A DNA stretch of 64,000 nt, taken from Zygnema cylindricum. Taxonomy: Eukaryota; Streptophyta; Zygnematophyceae; Zygnematales; Zygnemataceae. The stretch lies in the NCBI GenBank assembly GCA_037447655.1, contig JBBHKE010003246.1, forward strand, positions 96,138 to 160,137. The letters are read 5' to 3'. Below the pieces are notes generated by a model, which was not told the origin of the DNA, did no database searches, and was given only the letters and a program-made list of their open reading frames with translations. Below, piece by piece: positions 45,697-57,406 of this stretch. The position numbers were made by a program, and so were the translations under genes. The first letter of the stretch is position 1. Each line of letters starts with the position of its first letter.

Positions 45697-47029
45697 TACA
45701 CCTTGAATCGCTATTAGCGTTAATAACGCTAATTCAATGCCCCCAAATTTTGACCGTTAAATCTAAAATAGAATTAATAACTTTAATTGTTTTTTTACGT
45801 TAGTATAGGTACTATCGAATTAACATTAATAATTATAATTTGGACAGTTTCTAAATAGTGTAGTGTACAAAATGCGTTAGTCCGTACTTAAATTGCTCGT
45901 TATTTTGTACAATTGTACAGAAAGTGTGTTAAACAAAGGCGTCGACACGAGAAAGTGAGTGCGTCGACACGAAAAAAGCGCACTCAGATTTGATTCCAAG
46001 TGATAAAAACGACGGAAAATAGCGCGAACTTGTTCTCACATGATCAAACGCCGTCTATGTGAACACGGGCTACAGCGGCTACACTATGGGGAAAATATTC
46101 CCAAATTAGTTACGAATAATTAGAGTAAATTTTTTTTTGGCAAAAAGCTTTGAACCCAAATAAAATTGATAAAACTAATATATTTTTTTTCACTAAGGGT
46201 ACCGCCCCATGTACTTCTAACTTAGCGAATTACTTTGTTTTTTAGTGCGGGTCCAGTGGACACGTATTTCAAGTGTCTCTATGTGTTTCCTCAAAATTTT
46301 TACTTAACATTGTGACGATTGTATACGTCGACAATGCCCGTGACGGCTGTCAACGTGTACTATCTGTCATGCCGCACCATATTTTTCGAAACTTTTTGAA
46401 GCGTCGCAAGACACATCGTAATTTTTGAAGCGATTTGGTTTGTCGCAAGTCATTGCGTGACATCCAAGACGTACAACCTTGCAGTCGTGGCTGTACAAGT
46501 GCCTTTGCGTAAACCTCTCCCGTCCAGCCGCCATGACTTCGCAAAGACGGCCGCCATGACTTCGCAGATTTTTCACCTTCACAAATTTTTCATTTTACGT
46601 GAAATGACACTGCACCATCAAGACCCCTTCAAAAGAAAAACCGTACAAGTTGCATGCGGACAATAACGAACAACCCAGTATTTTTTTCAGTCGTCAAAAA
46701 CTTTTGAAAACTTTTCACACGTGGGAATATGTTTTCTTATTTGTGTAAACAGTTCTACTTTGCTTAAAACACATTGCCGATGTGGTTTATGATAAGTTTG
46801 AAGATGACGTGACAGTGGGTCAAAAAAACACAAGACAACGAATTTTCATACATCCTAAGTTTGAGAATGACGCAAATTTTACTCTACAAATATGGGATTT
46901 CTTCGTACGGTTGCAACTTAGGGAGTACGACGCTAAGTTTGAAAGGAAAACAACATAAAAAAACCCAAACTTAGCCACACGGGGTCGTACCCTAAGTATT
47001 CTTTAACGTTAATATTGATTCACGATGTA
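45697..47029 (+). mobile_element. Family T TIR element carrying a family H insertion
   Basis: Left end tacaccttgaatcgctatta, right end attgattcacgatgta (47014-47029). It is interrupted at 46197-46992 by a family H element flanked by TAA on both sides (46194-46196, 46993-46995). Removing it restores the family T right end. TA borders the outer TIRs. Confidence 0.75.
46197..46992 (+). mobile_element. Family H TIR element, copy 4
   Basis: 796 bp with ends GGGTACCGCCCCATGT and ACACGGGGTCGTACCC. Shares with 50092-50843 the block tgtatacgtcgacaatgccc, and ttactttgttttttag with all good copies. Exact TAA duplication. Confidence 0.78.
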
Positions 47030-47349
47030 CACGGCCCCATCGTTATTAGAGCTGAACATTTTTTCCAAAAGTCAAAAGGTGTTCTATGTGATTAACTATT
47101 CGATTTTTCTCTGGAGGGCAAAGGTTGCAAAGGTTGAAATTTCAGGTACCCGAATTGGACTTTTTTTTTTCAAAATTTGAACACCCAAAATTTGGCCGGG
47201 TTATTCCACGCTCCTTAATTGTTACACGGTACCCGATACGCGTTTACGAAAAAAAAAGTTAACCGAAACTCGATTTTTCACGACTAACAATACATAATAA
47301 GTACAAACTTAATGGTACAAAGTGCAATTTTGCTGGATAGTGTGGACAC
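47030..47349 (+). other. Unassigned AT-rich interval
   Basis: Sits between two family T elements. I see no gene or repeat of note. Confidence 0.4.
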
Positions 47350-48458
47350 TACACTGCGAATCGTTATTAGCGTCAATAACGCTAATTCGGTGCCCCCAAT
47401 TTTTTCCCAAAATTCTCAAATAGAATTAATAATTATATTTTTACATTAACGCTTTTTATGGTTTTTTTTCAATTGGCATTAAAAACGAAAGTACATTGCG
47501 ATTTAAATATTATGGTGTACGGTCTGTGTCAGACTGTACAAAAATGTACCTTTCTAAGTGAAAAAGTACAAAAAATTATTTAACATAACCGCCCACGCAT
47601 ATGAATGTGCGCTATTAAAAATGGATGAAATCAGACTGTCAAAAAGCACGTTCGCACAAATTCATCCGACAATCGCGTGGTGGACTGTGTGAACGTACAA
47701 TTTGTGTAAGATTTGTCAGATTTTGTACTTGTACTTATATTAGTGTAAACATGTTTAAGCCGATTTTTTTTTTTAAACCCAAAATTAGAGTTAGTAAAAA
47801 ATTAGGGTTAATGTTTTTGTTTTTTTGAAATTCCTTATTAGCGTTAATAACACTAATTATTTTTGTACGCTATTTATTTCTTGGCGCTAATACACCGTGA
47901 ATCGTTATTAGTGTCAAAGTTTAAATAGTGTTGAAGAAAATTTACCGTACTTGATGCTAATTAAGAATTTGAAAATTTTCAAAAAAAAAAGGTGTATTAT
48001 AATTTTAGCGTTAATGCTAATTTGGGAACAGCAAAAATGAAGTTTTTGCCGTATGATTATATACATTAATATATGTATCATGACATAATAATTGAAATCG
48101 TATGCGGTCGCGAATATGCCATACTATTCGTATTATCCGTACATGCCATACTAATTTACGTCTCAGACTAATCCCTTTTTTTTAGCGCACGTCCCTATGC
48201 ATGCTCGTCTGATTTAATTCATTTTTTGTAAATTTTCACTTGGAAAGGTTCATTTATGTACGGTCTGACATGCGTACACCACACTATTTAGATTTTATTG
48301 TACTTTCGGGCTTTACGCTATTTTGTACGTTACCTTAATTAACGTCAAGGAAAAATTAAAATCATGTATCCTATTTGAAAAAAAAAACAAAATTTTATGA
48401 ACCCAAGTTAGAGTTGGTGACACTAATAACGATTCACGGTGTAGCAATTCGGGGTGTA
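47350..48458 (+). mobile_element. Family T TIR element, host of a nested copy
   Basis: Left end tacactgcgaatcgttattag. The right end aattcggggtgta (48446-48458) is separated from the body by another family T element at 47891-48443, which landed within its right TIR. Confidence 0.65.
47891..48443 (+). mobile_element. Family T TIR element, nested copy
   Basis: 553 bp with clean ends TACACCGTGAATCGTTATTA and taataacgattcacggtgta. TA at both borders fits a TA target duplication. Confidence 0.75.
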
Positions 48459-48466
48459 CAATACAC

Positions 48467-48972
48467 TACACCGTGAATCATAATTAGCGTTAAGAAATAA
48501 TTAGTGTAAAAAAATAATTAGTGTTATTAACTGTAAATTGCGTTTTATTGTTTTCTATGTATATATATATATAATTTATCAATAACTCTTATTTGGGTTT
48601 CTTTCCGTAATAATTATCCGCGCTGATTATCTTTACAGTAAATGAGGTACACGTATAGAATTTGACAAAACGTTCATTTTCACGTCGGTATGACGTTTGC
48701 ACTAGGCGGTTTGCGAAAACGCAGTTACGTGATAACGCCCTGTATTAAATCATTTTTTGTACTTTTCTCACTTAATAAAGTTTAATTTTGCACGGTCAAA
48801 CACCGACCATACGCCACACAATGACACTATATTAGAGTTGTTAACGCTTTTCAAAAATAAGTTAAATAATGTAAAATAACTTTTAGAGTTATCGATTCTA
48901 TTTTGGGTTATAGGGTAAAAATATGGGTGCACCGAATTAGTGTTATTAACGTTAATTACGATTCACAGTGTA
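48467..48972 (-). mobile_element. Family T TIR element
   Basis: 506 bp, ends tacaccgtgaatcataatta and taattacgattcacagtgta. The interior is the reverse of 26324-26832 (cgcgctgattatctttacagta). Confidence 0.72.
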
Positions 48973-48980
48973 ATGTACAA

Positions 48981-49579
48981 TACACCTTGAATTTTTATTA
49001 GCGTTATGAACGCTAAATCGGCGCCCCCAAATTTTGACCCCAAAACCTTAAATAAAATCAATAACAATATTTTTTCTTTTACGTTAATTAAGGTTCTGGT
49101 AAATTAGCGTTAATAATTATAACTTATGTTCTTCTGGAACAGTGTGGTGTACGGACGTGTCAGTTTGTACAAAATGGTATTTTGTTAAGTTAATAAGTAC
49201 AAAACATGAGTTAAAATAATCGCGATTGCACGTAAAACTGCGGTTAAACTAAAAGGCAAAATGAGACCGTACCTATTTTAGTGTAAGGATACTGATCGCG
49301 TATTCAATTATACGGGTAAAACCCAAATTAGAGTTAAGAATAAATTAGAGTAAAAGGATGCGGCGGTGTACGATTTGTCAGATTTTGTACTCGCACCTAT
49401 TTTAGTGTAAATATCCTGGTCGCAGATACGTTATAGACGAAATGTATCCAAATAAGAGTTATGGATAATTAAAGTAAAATATTTTTTTCAAAATCGTGAA
49501 AAATCCAAATTAGAGTTAATAACGCTAATTATTGTTTTACACTAATAATTTCTTAACGCTAATAACTATTCAAGGTGTA
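48981..49579 (+). mobile_element. Family T TIR element
   Basis: 599 bp, ends tacaccttgaatttttatta and taataactattcaaggtgta. Only 8 bp separate it from the previous copy. Confidence 0.72.
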
Positions 49580-50091
49580 GTAGTACGTACCAACGAAACC
49601 TTCATTTTTTCTCGTTTTTTGGTTACCCGACCATACCCTAATTTGTTTTTTTTTTCTTTATCACCCGGCCGAATCCGTCCGGCCCCCGAAATTTGGCACC
49701 CGAATCCGTTCCGGATCCGACGCGGCCGGCTGGGTACGGATTCGGGTGCCCGATTGCGACCTCTGCCGGAGGCAAGCAATCGAAAGGTATCGATGTCACG
49801 ATTGACAATCGAAAAACTGTGAAAATAAAAAGTACTGTACTTTTGACTGTCCAAAAATTTGTAGCTCTAAAAACGGTTGTACGGTCATCCGAGCAAATTT
49901 AGATTCGCTCACGTCAACAAGCGTGATTTTTCGTGCGAACTTTTTGAAAGAATGCGACCTGTTTTCCTCAGGTCACGCTCCGGTAGATTTGAAAATGAGA
50001 CACGGTTTAACTTCCCCTAAAAACAACATATTTTGTCACTACACGTGTCATTATGTCAGCACAATTCCAATTTTTTTTTTATCCTTTCTTA
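49580..50091 (+). other. Unassigned interval with a GC-rich hairpin
   Basis: GGCACCCGAATCCGT (49695-49709) is exactly inverted at 49736-49750 with a 26-nt loop, inside an unusually CpG-rich patch (49670-49760). No gene seen. Confidence 0.5.
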
Positions 50092-50843
50092 GGGTGCGTC
50101 TCCATGTACTTGAAACTTAGAGAATTTACTTTGTTTTTTAGCGCAGATCCGGCGGACCCGGATTTCGGGTGTCCCTATGTGTAGTAAACGAAGTTGTCAC
50201 TTAAGGGCGTGACGATTGTATACGTCGACAATGCCCGTGACGGCTGTCGACATGTACAATCTGTGATGACACACATTATTTTTTGTAGCTGCTTGTGACG
50301 TCGCATGACTTTTTGTGACATTGTAGACGTACCGCCATCCAGCCTGTGCCGTTTCACGGTTGAAGAAGATGCACTTTGCCTTTGCGTCTCTTGTCCGCTC
50401 GACGTGAAATGGCATCGGATCTTGAGACCCCTGGCGAAATAAAATCCGTACCAGGTGCAAATGGACAAAACCAAATAAATTGTGTACTTTACTTTGTCGT
50501 ACCAGAACGCAAACGGACAAAACATAGCGGATCGTGCACTTTCGTCGTCGCTTGAATTCTTTTGAAATTTCTTGAATTTTTTTTACACGCGCGACTACGT
50601 GTTTCTATTTGTTTTTCGAAAATTCTTTGTTTTAAAACACATCTTCCCTGTATTTTAAAGAAAAGTTTGGGTCGAAGAACACAAAACGACAACATGTAGT
50701 ACATCTTAAATTCGATGATGACGCAAAATGTACTTCTCATTTTCTCTATTTTTTTGTACGGTTGAAACTTACGCGGTACGGCTTTAAGTTTTACAGGAAA
50801 AAGACAGAAAAAAACCCTTACTTAGGCACATGGAGACGCACCC
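50092..50843 (+). mobile_element. Family H TIR element, copy 5
   Basis: 752 bp with ends GGGTGCGTCTCCATGT and ACATGGAGACGCACCC, perfectly inverted over 16 bp. Flanks TTA (50089-50091) and TTC (50844-50846, one change). Shares its interior with copy 4. Confidence 0.78.
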
Positions 50844-50846
50844 TTC

Positions 50847-51222
50847 GATTTCTTATCCTTACAGAATCTTAAAATATCCGTATCACAAAACTACAAAAGA
50901 AAAATAGCTGTCGACACACAATGCTGCCAACTGGACAGCCCGAAAGACTGCAGTACGGAAAGGTACACTTCCAATGACCCTTAACTTGGTCTCGAGGGCT
51001 GTCCACCCATGCACGTGTGGAAAAATTATGTGTCCGTACCGACGGCCGCTAACCTTATCGCTTTTTTTTTTTAGGGTTGACACTTGACAGACCGTCAAAA
51101 GGCGAACCGAACACACTATTTTCAAGATTTCGTACATTTTTTTCAGTACGTACTTTTCCTTCACTGGTTCCCGAGGTTTGCTGCCTCACTTTCTGTGACT
51201 CTGGTTTGGAGGTCGTACCATT
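50847..51222 (+). other. Unassigned interval
   Basis: No motif-bearing frame or repeat recognised. Confidence 0.4.
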
Positions 51223-51441
51223 CAACCGTGAATCGTAATTAGCGTTAATGATTTTTTCGCCACTGAAAACATTTTTTCTCCGTACACATTTGTCCAAATT
51301 TCAATTTATGACCGCCATTCGTAAGCTGAGAATATTACCTTTCAATCGCAACCGTCAGATCCACAATCCAACAAGTATGTACGGAGAAAATATGTTTTAA
51401 GAGTAAAAAGTCATCAACGCTAATTACGATTCACGCTTGTA
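51223..51441 (+). mobile_element. Short family T MITE (about 220 bp), copy 1
   Basis: Near full-length match to 63563-63782, sharing aagctgagaat, tttcaatcgcaaccgtcaga and tgtacggagaaaatatgttt. Inverted arms of about 60 bp each. Ends are decayed (ttcaaccgtgaatcg; cgattcacgcttgta). Confidence 0.75.
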
Positions 51442-51713
51442 GTATTGAAGCTGATTTTTTGATATTCTCACACATGAGAAAGACTCCTTTGCACCAAATA
51501 GTCGGTTAAGTTCGCCTGTCGGCCGGCAGTCCGCTCTGGAAAAATGAATATCGGGCGATACGCCACGTGGCGTTTACACCTATAGATCTGTACTTCTCAC
51601 CTGTTGACTATCTCCACGCCAGCTGTCAAAGAGGTGTTGGCAGTCATCCGTACGAACACATTTTTTTTAACGGAGTTGACTGAACAGTGAACAGGCATCA
51701 AAATATAGTACAG
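51442..51713 (+). other. Unassigned interval
   Basis: Between two family T elements; nothing recognised. Confidence 0.4.
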
Positions 51714-51916
51714 TACACCGTCGATTGTATTTAGCGTGTTGAACACTAATTCGGCGCCCCTAAATTTTGACCCTTGAACCTTAAATAGAATAAATGACGC
51801 TATTTAAGGAAGTGGACCATAATTTGCCACGTCTCCTAGCACTGAATTAGAATTAATGACGCTAATTTTTTCTTTACTCTAATAATTTCTACACGCTAAA
51901 TACGATCGACATTGTA
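51714..51916 (+). mobile_element. Family T TIR element, 203-bp deletion derivative
   Basis: Ends tacaccgtcgattgtattta and taaatacgatcgacattgta. Interior begins ggcgcccctaaattttgacc as in the longer copies. Confidence 0.7.
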
Positions 51917-52380
51917 CTGTAGGTCTCCTTGAAAGTGTACATTTCGTACGAATTTTCCTTTCGGTGTGTCCACTTGCATTTTTGGGGTGCCCACAGAGGA
52001 AACCAGAAATATGATCCCATACGGCTCCCTGAATGTTAAGAAACCTTCGTTCGTACGATCTGACTGGGCAGATCTCCTGAGCAGCCTCCCGCCGACCATA
52101 GCCGACCAAAAAAAACAAAAGGCACGCGGCGTGACGATGTACGGACATTTCCACTTAAGTTCTACGTTCCTCCATTAGTACTAATAGCGTACGAAATAAT
52201 TTTTCTCTCAGAGCTCCCATCAAAACTCACTCTCCAGGAAAGCGCGCTTCTAAGACAAAGAAAAATTAAATTCCCCACTTAAATATCTATCCCTTTTCTA
52301 TCCTTGTCTTCCTCTCCTTCTTTGCAAGTCCTTGGTGTATTTTTTCCTCATATTTTTATTTCCCATTTTGGAGCTCAACC
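51917..52380 (+). promoter_or_regulatory. Upstream region of the six-exon gene
   Basis: 464 bp between the nearest TIR element and the ATG at 52381. AT-rich ttaaatatctatccctttt at about 52280 is a weak TATA-like candidate; pyrimidine-rich leader follows. No proven site. Confidence 0.3.
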
Positions 52381-53493
52381 ATGGCACATGTCTCGGTTTC
52401 CCCATGGGCCGGCTTTGCTTTGCTGCTATTGGCTGTCCACTCGCACGTGTGGTCCGTACAGGCAGATTGTCCTTCCTATACTGAGAACGGTGGATGCAGC
52501 ACCGGGTCCTGCAAGACTGGTGGACTCCTCACTAATTATTCAGTGAGAAAACGTCAATTTTTACATTTTTCCCCGCTAAAATACACAATTTTGGTAACTC
52601 TTTGTAAAATGGTTTAAGGGTAAAATAAAAAACCTCAGTACATTGTCGAAAATAATGGGTCAAAATGGGTCTTTATTCACGGGCACCGTCGGAAATGTGA
52701 TACTGGAAAGGTTTTATATGAAGAGTCGTAAATGTATTCGTTGAAAGGAAAGTTCTTTTAGGGACTTTTACCTACTTGAGTTGCAATGAGGTAAAAATAA
52801 AACTATTTGCTACTCTCTATATATATATATCATTTAAAAGTAGATTCTGACATTTTTTATTTTACCCTCGGGTCTGATGTGGCAGGTACCAGCAACACCG
52901 TTTCCATGTGGCTTCAAAAACTGTCCAGTTACAGGAGTCATAGTTTTGGGGGGAGCCAAAGCCACAGTTTCCCCCGAGGTTTCCGCTGAGCGATGCTGCT
53001 TCAACTGCAAGCAGTCAACAAAATGTACCACCTGGCAGTTTCTGAAAACGTGAGGAAAAAAAGAGGAAGCTTCTCCTAACTGTTTATGTCAAATAGAGAG
53101 TGGAAGAACAGAAAAAACTATTAGCCTGTCTGCTTCTTGATTCGCTCGGATCACTTGGGTCACAGCTTTTTGGATAGAGATTTGAATCTATACAAAAATT
53201 GAATGCTGATTCTGAATTGTTTTCTGCATTTCCCCTTCCCTCTTTTTTTTTTTTTTGCAGGAGCACCGGTGGCGCGTGTTTCCTGTATGCTAGGGTTCCA
53301 GAATTGAAATGCGGCGCTAAATACACCACCAATGTGGGCAGCAAATGCAGTATTCCGAGCAGCCCAAAATTTCCCCCTCCCTCTACCACTCCTCCGGCGC
53401 CTCCGATTGGTCCTGATTGCCCTGCATACAACATTTCTGAATGCGGCTCACTATCCTGTGGTCCTTCCGGAGTCCCTGGAAACTATACGGTAA

Positions 53494-53540
<47 letters not shown>

Positions 53541-55051
53541 CCCTCTCACACATACGCACATACCACACACGCACGTGTATTTTATGCTTGAGAGGTAAAC
53601 TACAATGGCAAGGATGCTTTATTTGCATAGAGATTGATGGCACAGCGAAAACATCAAATGATCTGTTCTCCTCATTTTTTGTTGTTGTTGTTGTATTCTA
53701 TTCAAATTCCAGATTCCTGCAACACCGTTTCCCTGCGGATTTGGGAACTGCGAGTTCTCTGGAACCATCCTAAAGGGGTCAAAGAAGATCACGCTTCTGC
53801 CGAAAGGTTCTGCCGAGGATTGTGCTGCTCACTGTTACAAAAACAAAGACTGTGTAACCTGGCAGTGGCTGAAAACGTGAGTTTCTATTGAGATTCCCAC
53901 CCTTATTTTCCACCTCCTCCTAGAGTTGAAACATAGGAGATCCCTGATCTTTCCAGTCATTTATATCCTTCTGGTAAGCAAATTGATTATTTTATGAGAA
54001 TTATCACTAACTTTAATTGTTTTTCTCTATCACTCCAGCAAGGTCGGCGGAGAGTGCTTCATGTACCCGGAAGGTCTGGCTCCAGAATGTGGCTCCACCA
54101 AATACACTACTAGTGTGGGCATCAAATGCAGTCTGGTCTGTAACGACCCCCACTTTGTGGGCGCCCACGGAACCCACTATGACTTCAATGGAGAGCCCGG
54201 GAAAAGCTTCTGCTTAGTCAGTGACCTCCGCCTCCACATGAACATGAAGATGACCGGCTACTTGGACGACCGTACGGAGAGCGCCTCTCTCCTCGTCGGA
54301 GGGAAGGCGGTGAGGACATGGATTCGGGAGCTCGGGCTCCGATGGACGGTCGATGATTCAGAACATACTCTCCTTCTTGCGGCACGTTCCGGAAAGGAGA
54401 CTGTGAGAGGCAAGGGCTTTTTGGAGAAGGCGGAGGTAGATGGAGACCTTCTTCCTCGGATGGATGTTGGAGAGGAGGTGAAGATGGCGGGCGGGCTTAC
54501 GATTAAGTTCGTGGGTATTCAAAAGAAGGGGATTTATGACATTGACTCCTACAATGTTCGAATTAATGGTCTAATCGACATGACATTGCAGCTCCGTGTA
54601 TCCCATCCTTTGCTTCAGAGGCCCGATGACGCGGAAGCCCATATCAGCCTCGGGATCAACTGGATGCAGGTAAAATTATTTGGTTTCCTACAGGTTATTT
54701 TGTTTTTTTCTTTTTATTTTATTTTCCTGTTGATTGTTGTAAAGCCTGTCTTTTCTAATTACTCAACTAATTTAAATATTTTGCTCACCTGTATCTGTTT
54801 TTTGTGTACTGCAGACAACACCCGCCATTCATGGAGTTCTCGGACAGACATACAGGGAGGGGCGAGAGGAGAAGACTGAAATTTACTCCACTCTGGCCAA
54901 GGAATTGAGCTTTGCCATTTCGGCTGATGGAGAGAGTGGAAAGGGATTTCTCGATGGCCGTCCCTCAGACTATGTTTCTTCTGATGTGTTGAGTTCCGAT
55001 TGCCGATATTCCGGTTACAACGGTCGTAATTTACCGAGTTTCGTAGAATAG
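52381..55051 (+). CDS. Secreted protein with two PAN/apple-like modules and a root-cap/VWD-like domain (528 aa, six exons)
   Basis: Exons 52381-52542, 52886-53049, 53261-53489, 53713-53876, 54039-54669 and 54815-55051 (TAG). All introns are GT-AG and the frame is open throughout. A signal peptide covers residues 1-28 (GFALLLLAVHSHVWSVQA). Cysteine modules follow: CPSYTENGGC ... GSC, then PFPCGFKNC ... CCFNC ... C-TTWQFLK ... GGACFLY, a proline-rich linker (PPPSTTPPAPPIGP), and a second module with CVTWQWLK and GGECFMYP. The CX3C...C-x-x-W-x-W pattern resembles PAN/apple folds, which bind protein or carbohydrate. The C-terminal half starts DPHFVGAHGTHYDFNGEPG and FCLVSDLRLHMNM, as in plant root-cap proteins and VWD-type domains. 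Probably extracellular or cell-wall; ligand unknown. Exons 2 and 4 are both 164 nt and same phase, showing internal duplication. Start chosen as the ATG that gives the signal peptide. Confidence 0.85.
53500..53537 (+). repeat. (CT)n microsatellite in intron 3
   Basis: About 19 CT units just after the exon 3 donor. The corresponding place in the paralogue (after 58322) is also CT-rich (ctctctctctctccctctctc). Confidence 0.9.
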
Positions 55052-57406
55052 CTTGAGGGAATATAGTAGGTTTTGTAATTTGTTGTCATACCAAATGACA
55101 CCATTAGTGGTTAAAACTATTTGGTTAGGATAGTAACAGGTGTACCATATACCTTTTTCTATAAGAAAGGAACATTGTTTGTCAGGTACTAGAAGCTCCG
55201 CAATTACTTAGAAAGCAATTAGATATTCAATTGTAAAATAGTTTATGAACACGTCAGTCCATAGCTAATTCTTTTAATTCATGCTTTGTTTGAAACAAAC
55301 CAATTCTCTGATTAATGAAAATCCGTTTGTGATTGCATTTTTTCCATGTTAATAGCTCGTTTTCATGACAGAATTTGGTGGAAAGGGAAGGGAAAATGGA
55401 GGGAAAAGGAAGGGGAAGGGGGAAAAGGAGGGCAGAGAAGGGAGGTAAAAAAAAAGAATGAAAGAATGGAAGGTAGAGAACAATAAAGCAAACATGAACG
55501 GAAAATGTGTAAGGAATAGAGAAAAGTTAAGCGATAGAGACAGTGACAAGAAAGTGTAAACGGAAGGAAAGGAAAAGGGGAAAGATGAAAGGCAAAGGGA
55601 AGTGAAGATTATAGGGAAGAAAAGGGAAGAGGAACTGGACATGGGAAGGAATAAAGGAAAAAAACGACAAGGAAAGGGAAGAACAAGGAAATTGCAAGAG
55701 AAAAAAAGAGAAAGATACTGAAGAATCATTAAATAAAAAGGAAAAAGTCACAAAAAATGGAAGCGAAAGAGAAGGAAAGGAAGGGAAGGCAAATGAGAGT
55801 AAGGAAAGATACTCCGTTTTTTAGGGCAGCAAATGTCATTCCATCTTCCTTTATCCAAAGAGAGGGAGGGAGAGGGAGAGGGAGAGGGAGAGGGAGAGGG
55901 AGGGGGAGGGGGAGAGGCGAGGGGCACTGGGAGTTAGGCAATCAATGCCGTTATTTTTAAAATGTTTTTTTTGTTTTTTCTCCTTTTGTTGTTATTGACC
56001 TTACAGCAAAAATAAATAAATTTAGGACTGTTGAAATGTTTTTCCAGTTACACTATTCATATGCGACTTTGAGAATCTGACAATATTCGCACGCTCCGTC
56101 GCATGCCTATTCGTACCTTTCATTACTCGCAGCACTAGAAGACAAAACCGACATTTTGTCAGCAGACGCCTGATTCTGTATTTTTTTTCCTTTTGTTAAT
56201 GATACCTACATTTTAGCTTTTTCGACCGCGACATCGTTACAATGATATGTTATTTTTCGTATGCACGAAATAAACATTTAGCCCAAAGTATTTGACGGCC
56301 GGGATTTTGCGATTACAGAAAAAATTTAGAGTTTCTTTTTGTTTTTTTCAGTGTTTTTTGTTTGCAATTTCGTACATTGAACCATTACAGAAAAAAATGC
56401 ATATTTCCGATTTCGTAACCGCAGGAAGCGTAATAAAATGATGGCAACGCTATCAACGGTTTCAAATATTCTATCTAAACGGGCATTTTTGAGAAGATAA
56501 ATATTTTTTTTCAGATAAGACAAACGAAATTAGGTTTTCTGTGCTTTTGTACAGCTCTTCTGTAAATATCCGTACAGAAGTACACATTTAGATATGTAAA
56601 AAAACAGAACTATCTCCTTTGACAGCTGTGACATGTGTAGATGACACCTGTCAAATTTTGTCGTTTTATCCTGCTGATTAAGTTTTTGAAAAGGGCAAAA
56701 AAACTAAAAATCAGAAAATGAGATCAATGTTTGTTCGAAAAAGTAAAAAATAAAATAATTACATCCTACGTGTCTAAACCTGGTTGGCTCAAATAATTTT
56801 AAAACGCCAAAATACTGCAATAGCAAAATCAAAAAGTAAAATAGTAGCACATATATAATTATAAATAATTTTAAATTCCCTAAATACTACACGTTATGAT
56901 AATTTATCTCGCCCTACCGTCCTAAAATCCTATTTGTCATCCGTACATTTTTGTCGCCATCCCTCCCGACGCCGCGAACTGCGGCGCGGGACATTTATTG
57001 AACCTCATTTGTCGGTTGCGGGTATTTTAATGCGGTTTTTCCACGCAACCTTCTTCCACGAGTACGACAAAACTGTGTGCGACCGTACGGTCGGCGCGGC
57101 GCGCACCTGAGGAATCACCTGCTTTCAAATTCTTTGTAAAGTATATAGGCGGGAACTTAGCAATTTGAAAATTCAACTATCTCTCCTAGAAGCTTTGCAT
57201 TGTGCTCTCAACAAAAACCAAAAAAAGGATAATTCATCAATTCTAACTAAGATTGAGAAGAGAAAAACGAATAGAGGACAAGAAATTCTTGAAACAAGCA
57301 AAGAAAAAGGGTTTTCTATCAACATTTTAAGAGAAAATTTAAGTATTTTTGTTAATTTTTGTACTTGTTGGGAAAGTACCAAGTTGCTAGAGGAAGGGAA
57401 ACAACC
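55052..57406 (+). other. Intergenic region between the two paralogues
   Basis: 55375-55760 is a purine-rich tract (ggaaaggg-type), and 55861-55919 a GAGGGA microsatellite. 55960-57100 is AT-rich with no recognised gene. gtatatagg at about 57140 is a possible TATA element for the downstream gene, about 265 bp before its ATG. Confidence 0.5.
55861..55919 (+). repeat. GAGGGA hexamer microsatellite
   Basis: About nine units of gagggagaggga-type sequence ending at 55919. Confidence 0.85.

Noticed and set aside
53383-53643. Minus-strand frame with an Arg-Glu run across intron 3
   Set aside because: The run is the complement of the CT microsatellite within an intron of a well-supported gene.
55349-55951. 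Long minus-strand frames rich in Ser, Leu, Phe and Pro
   Set aside because: They read the complement of a purine-rich tract and a GAGGGA microsatellite; composition alone keeps them open.
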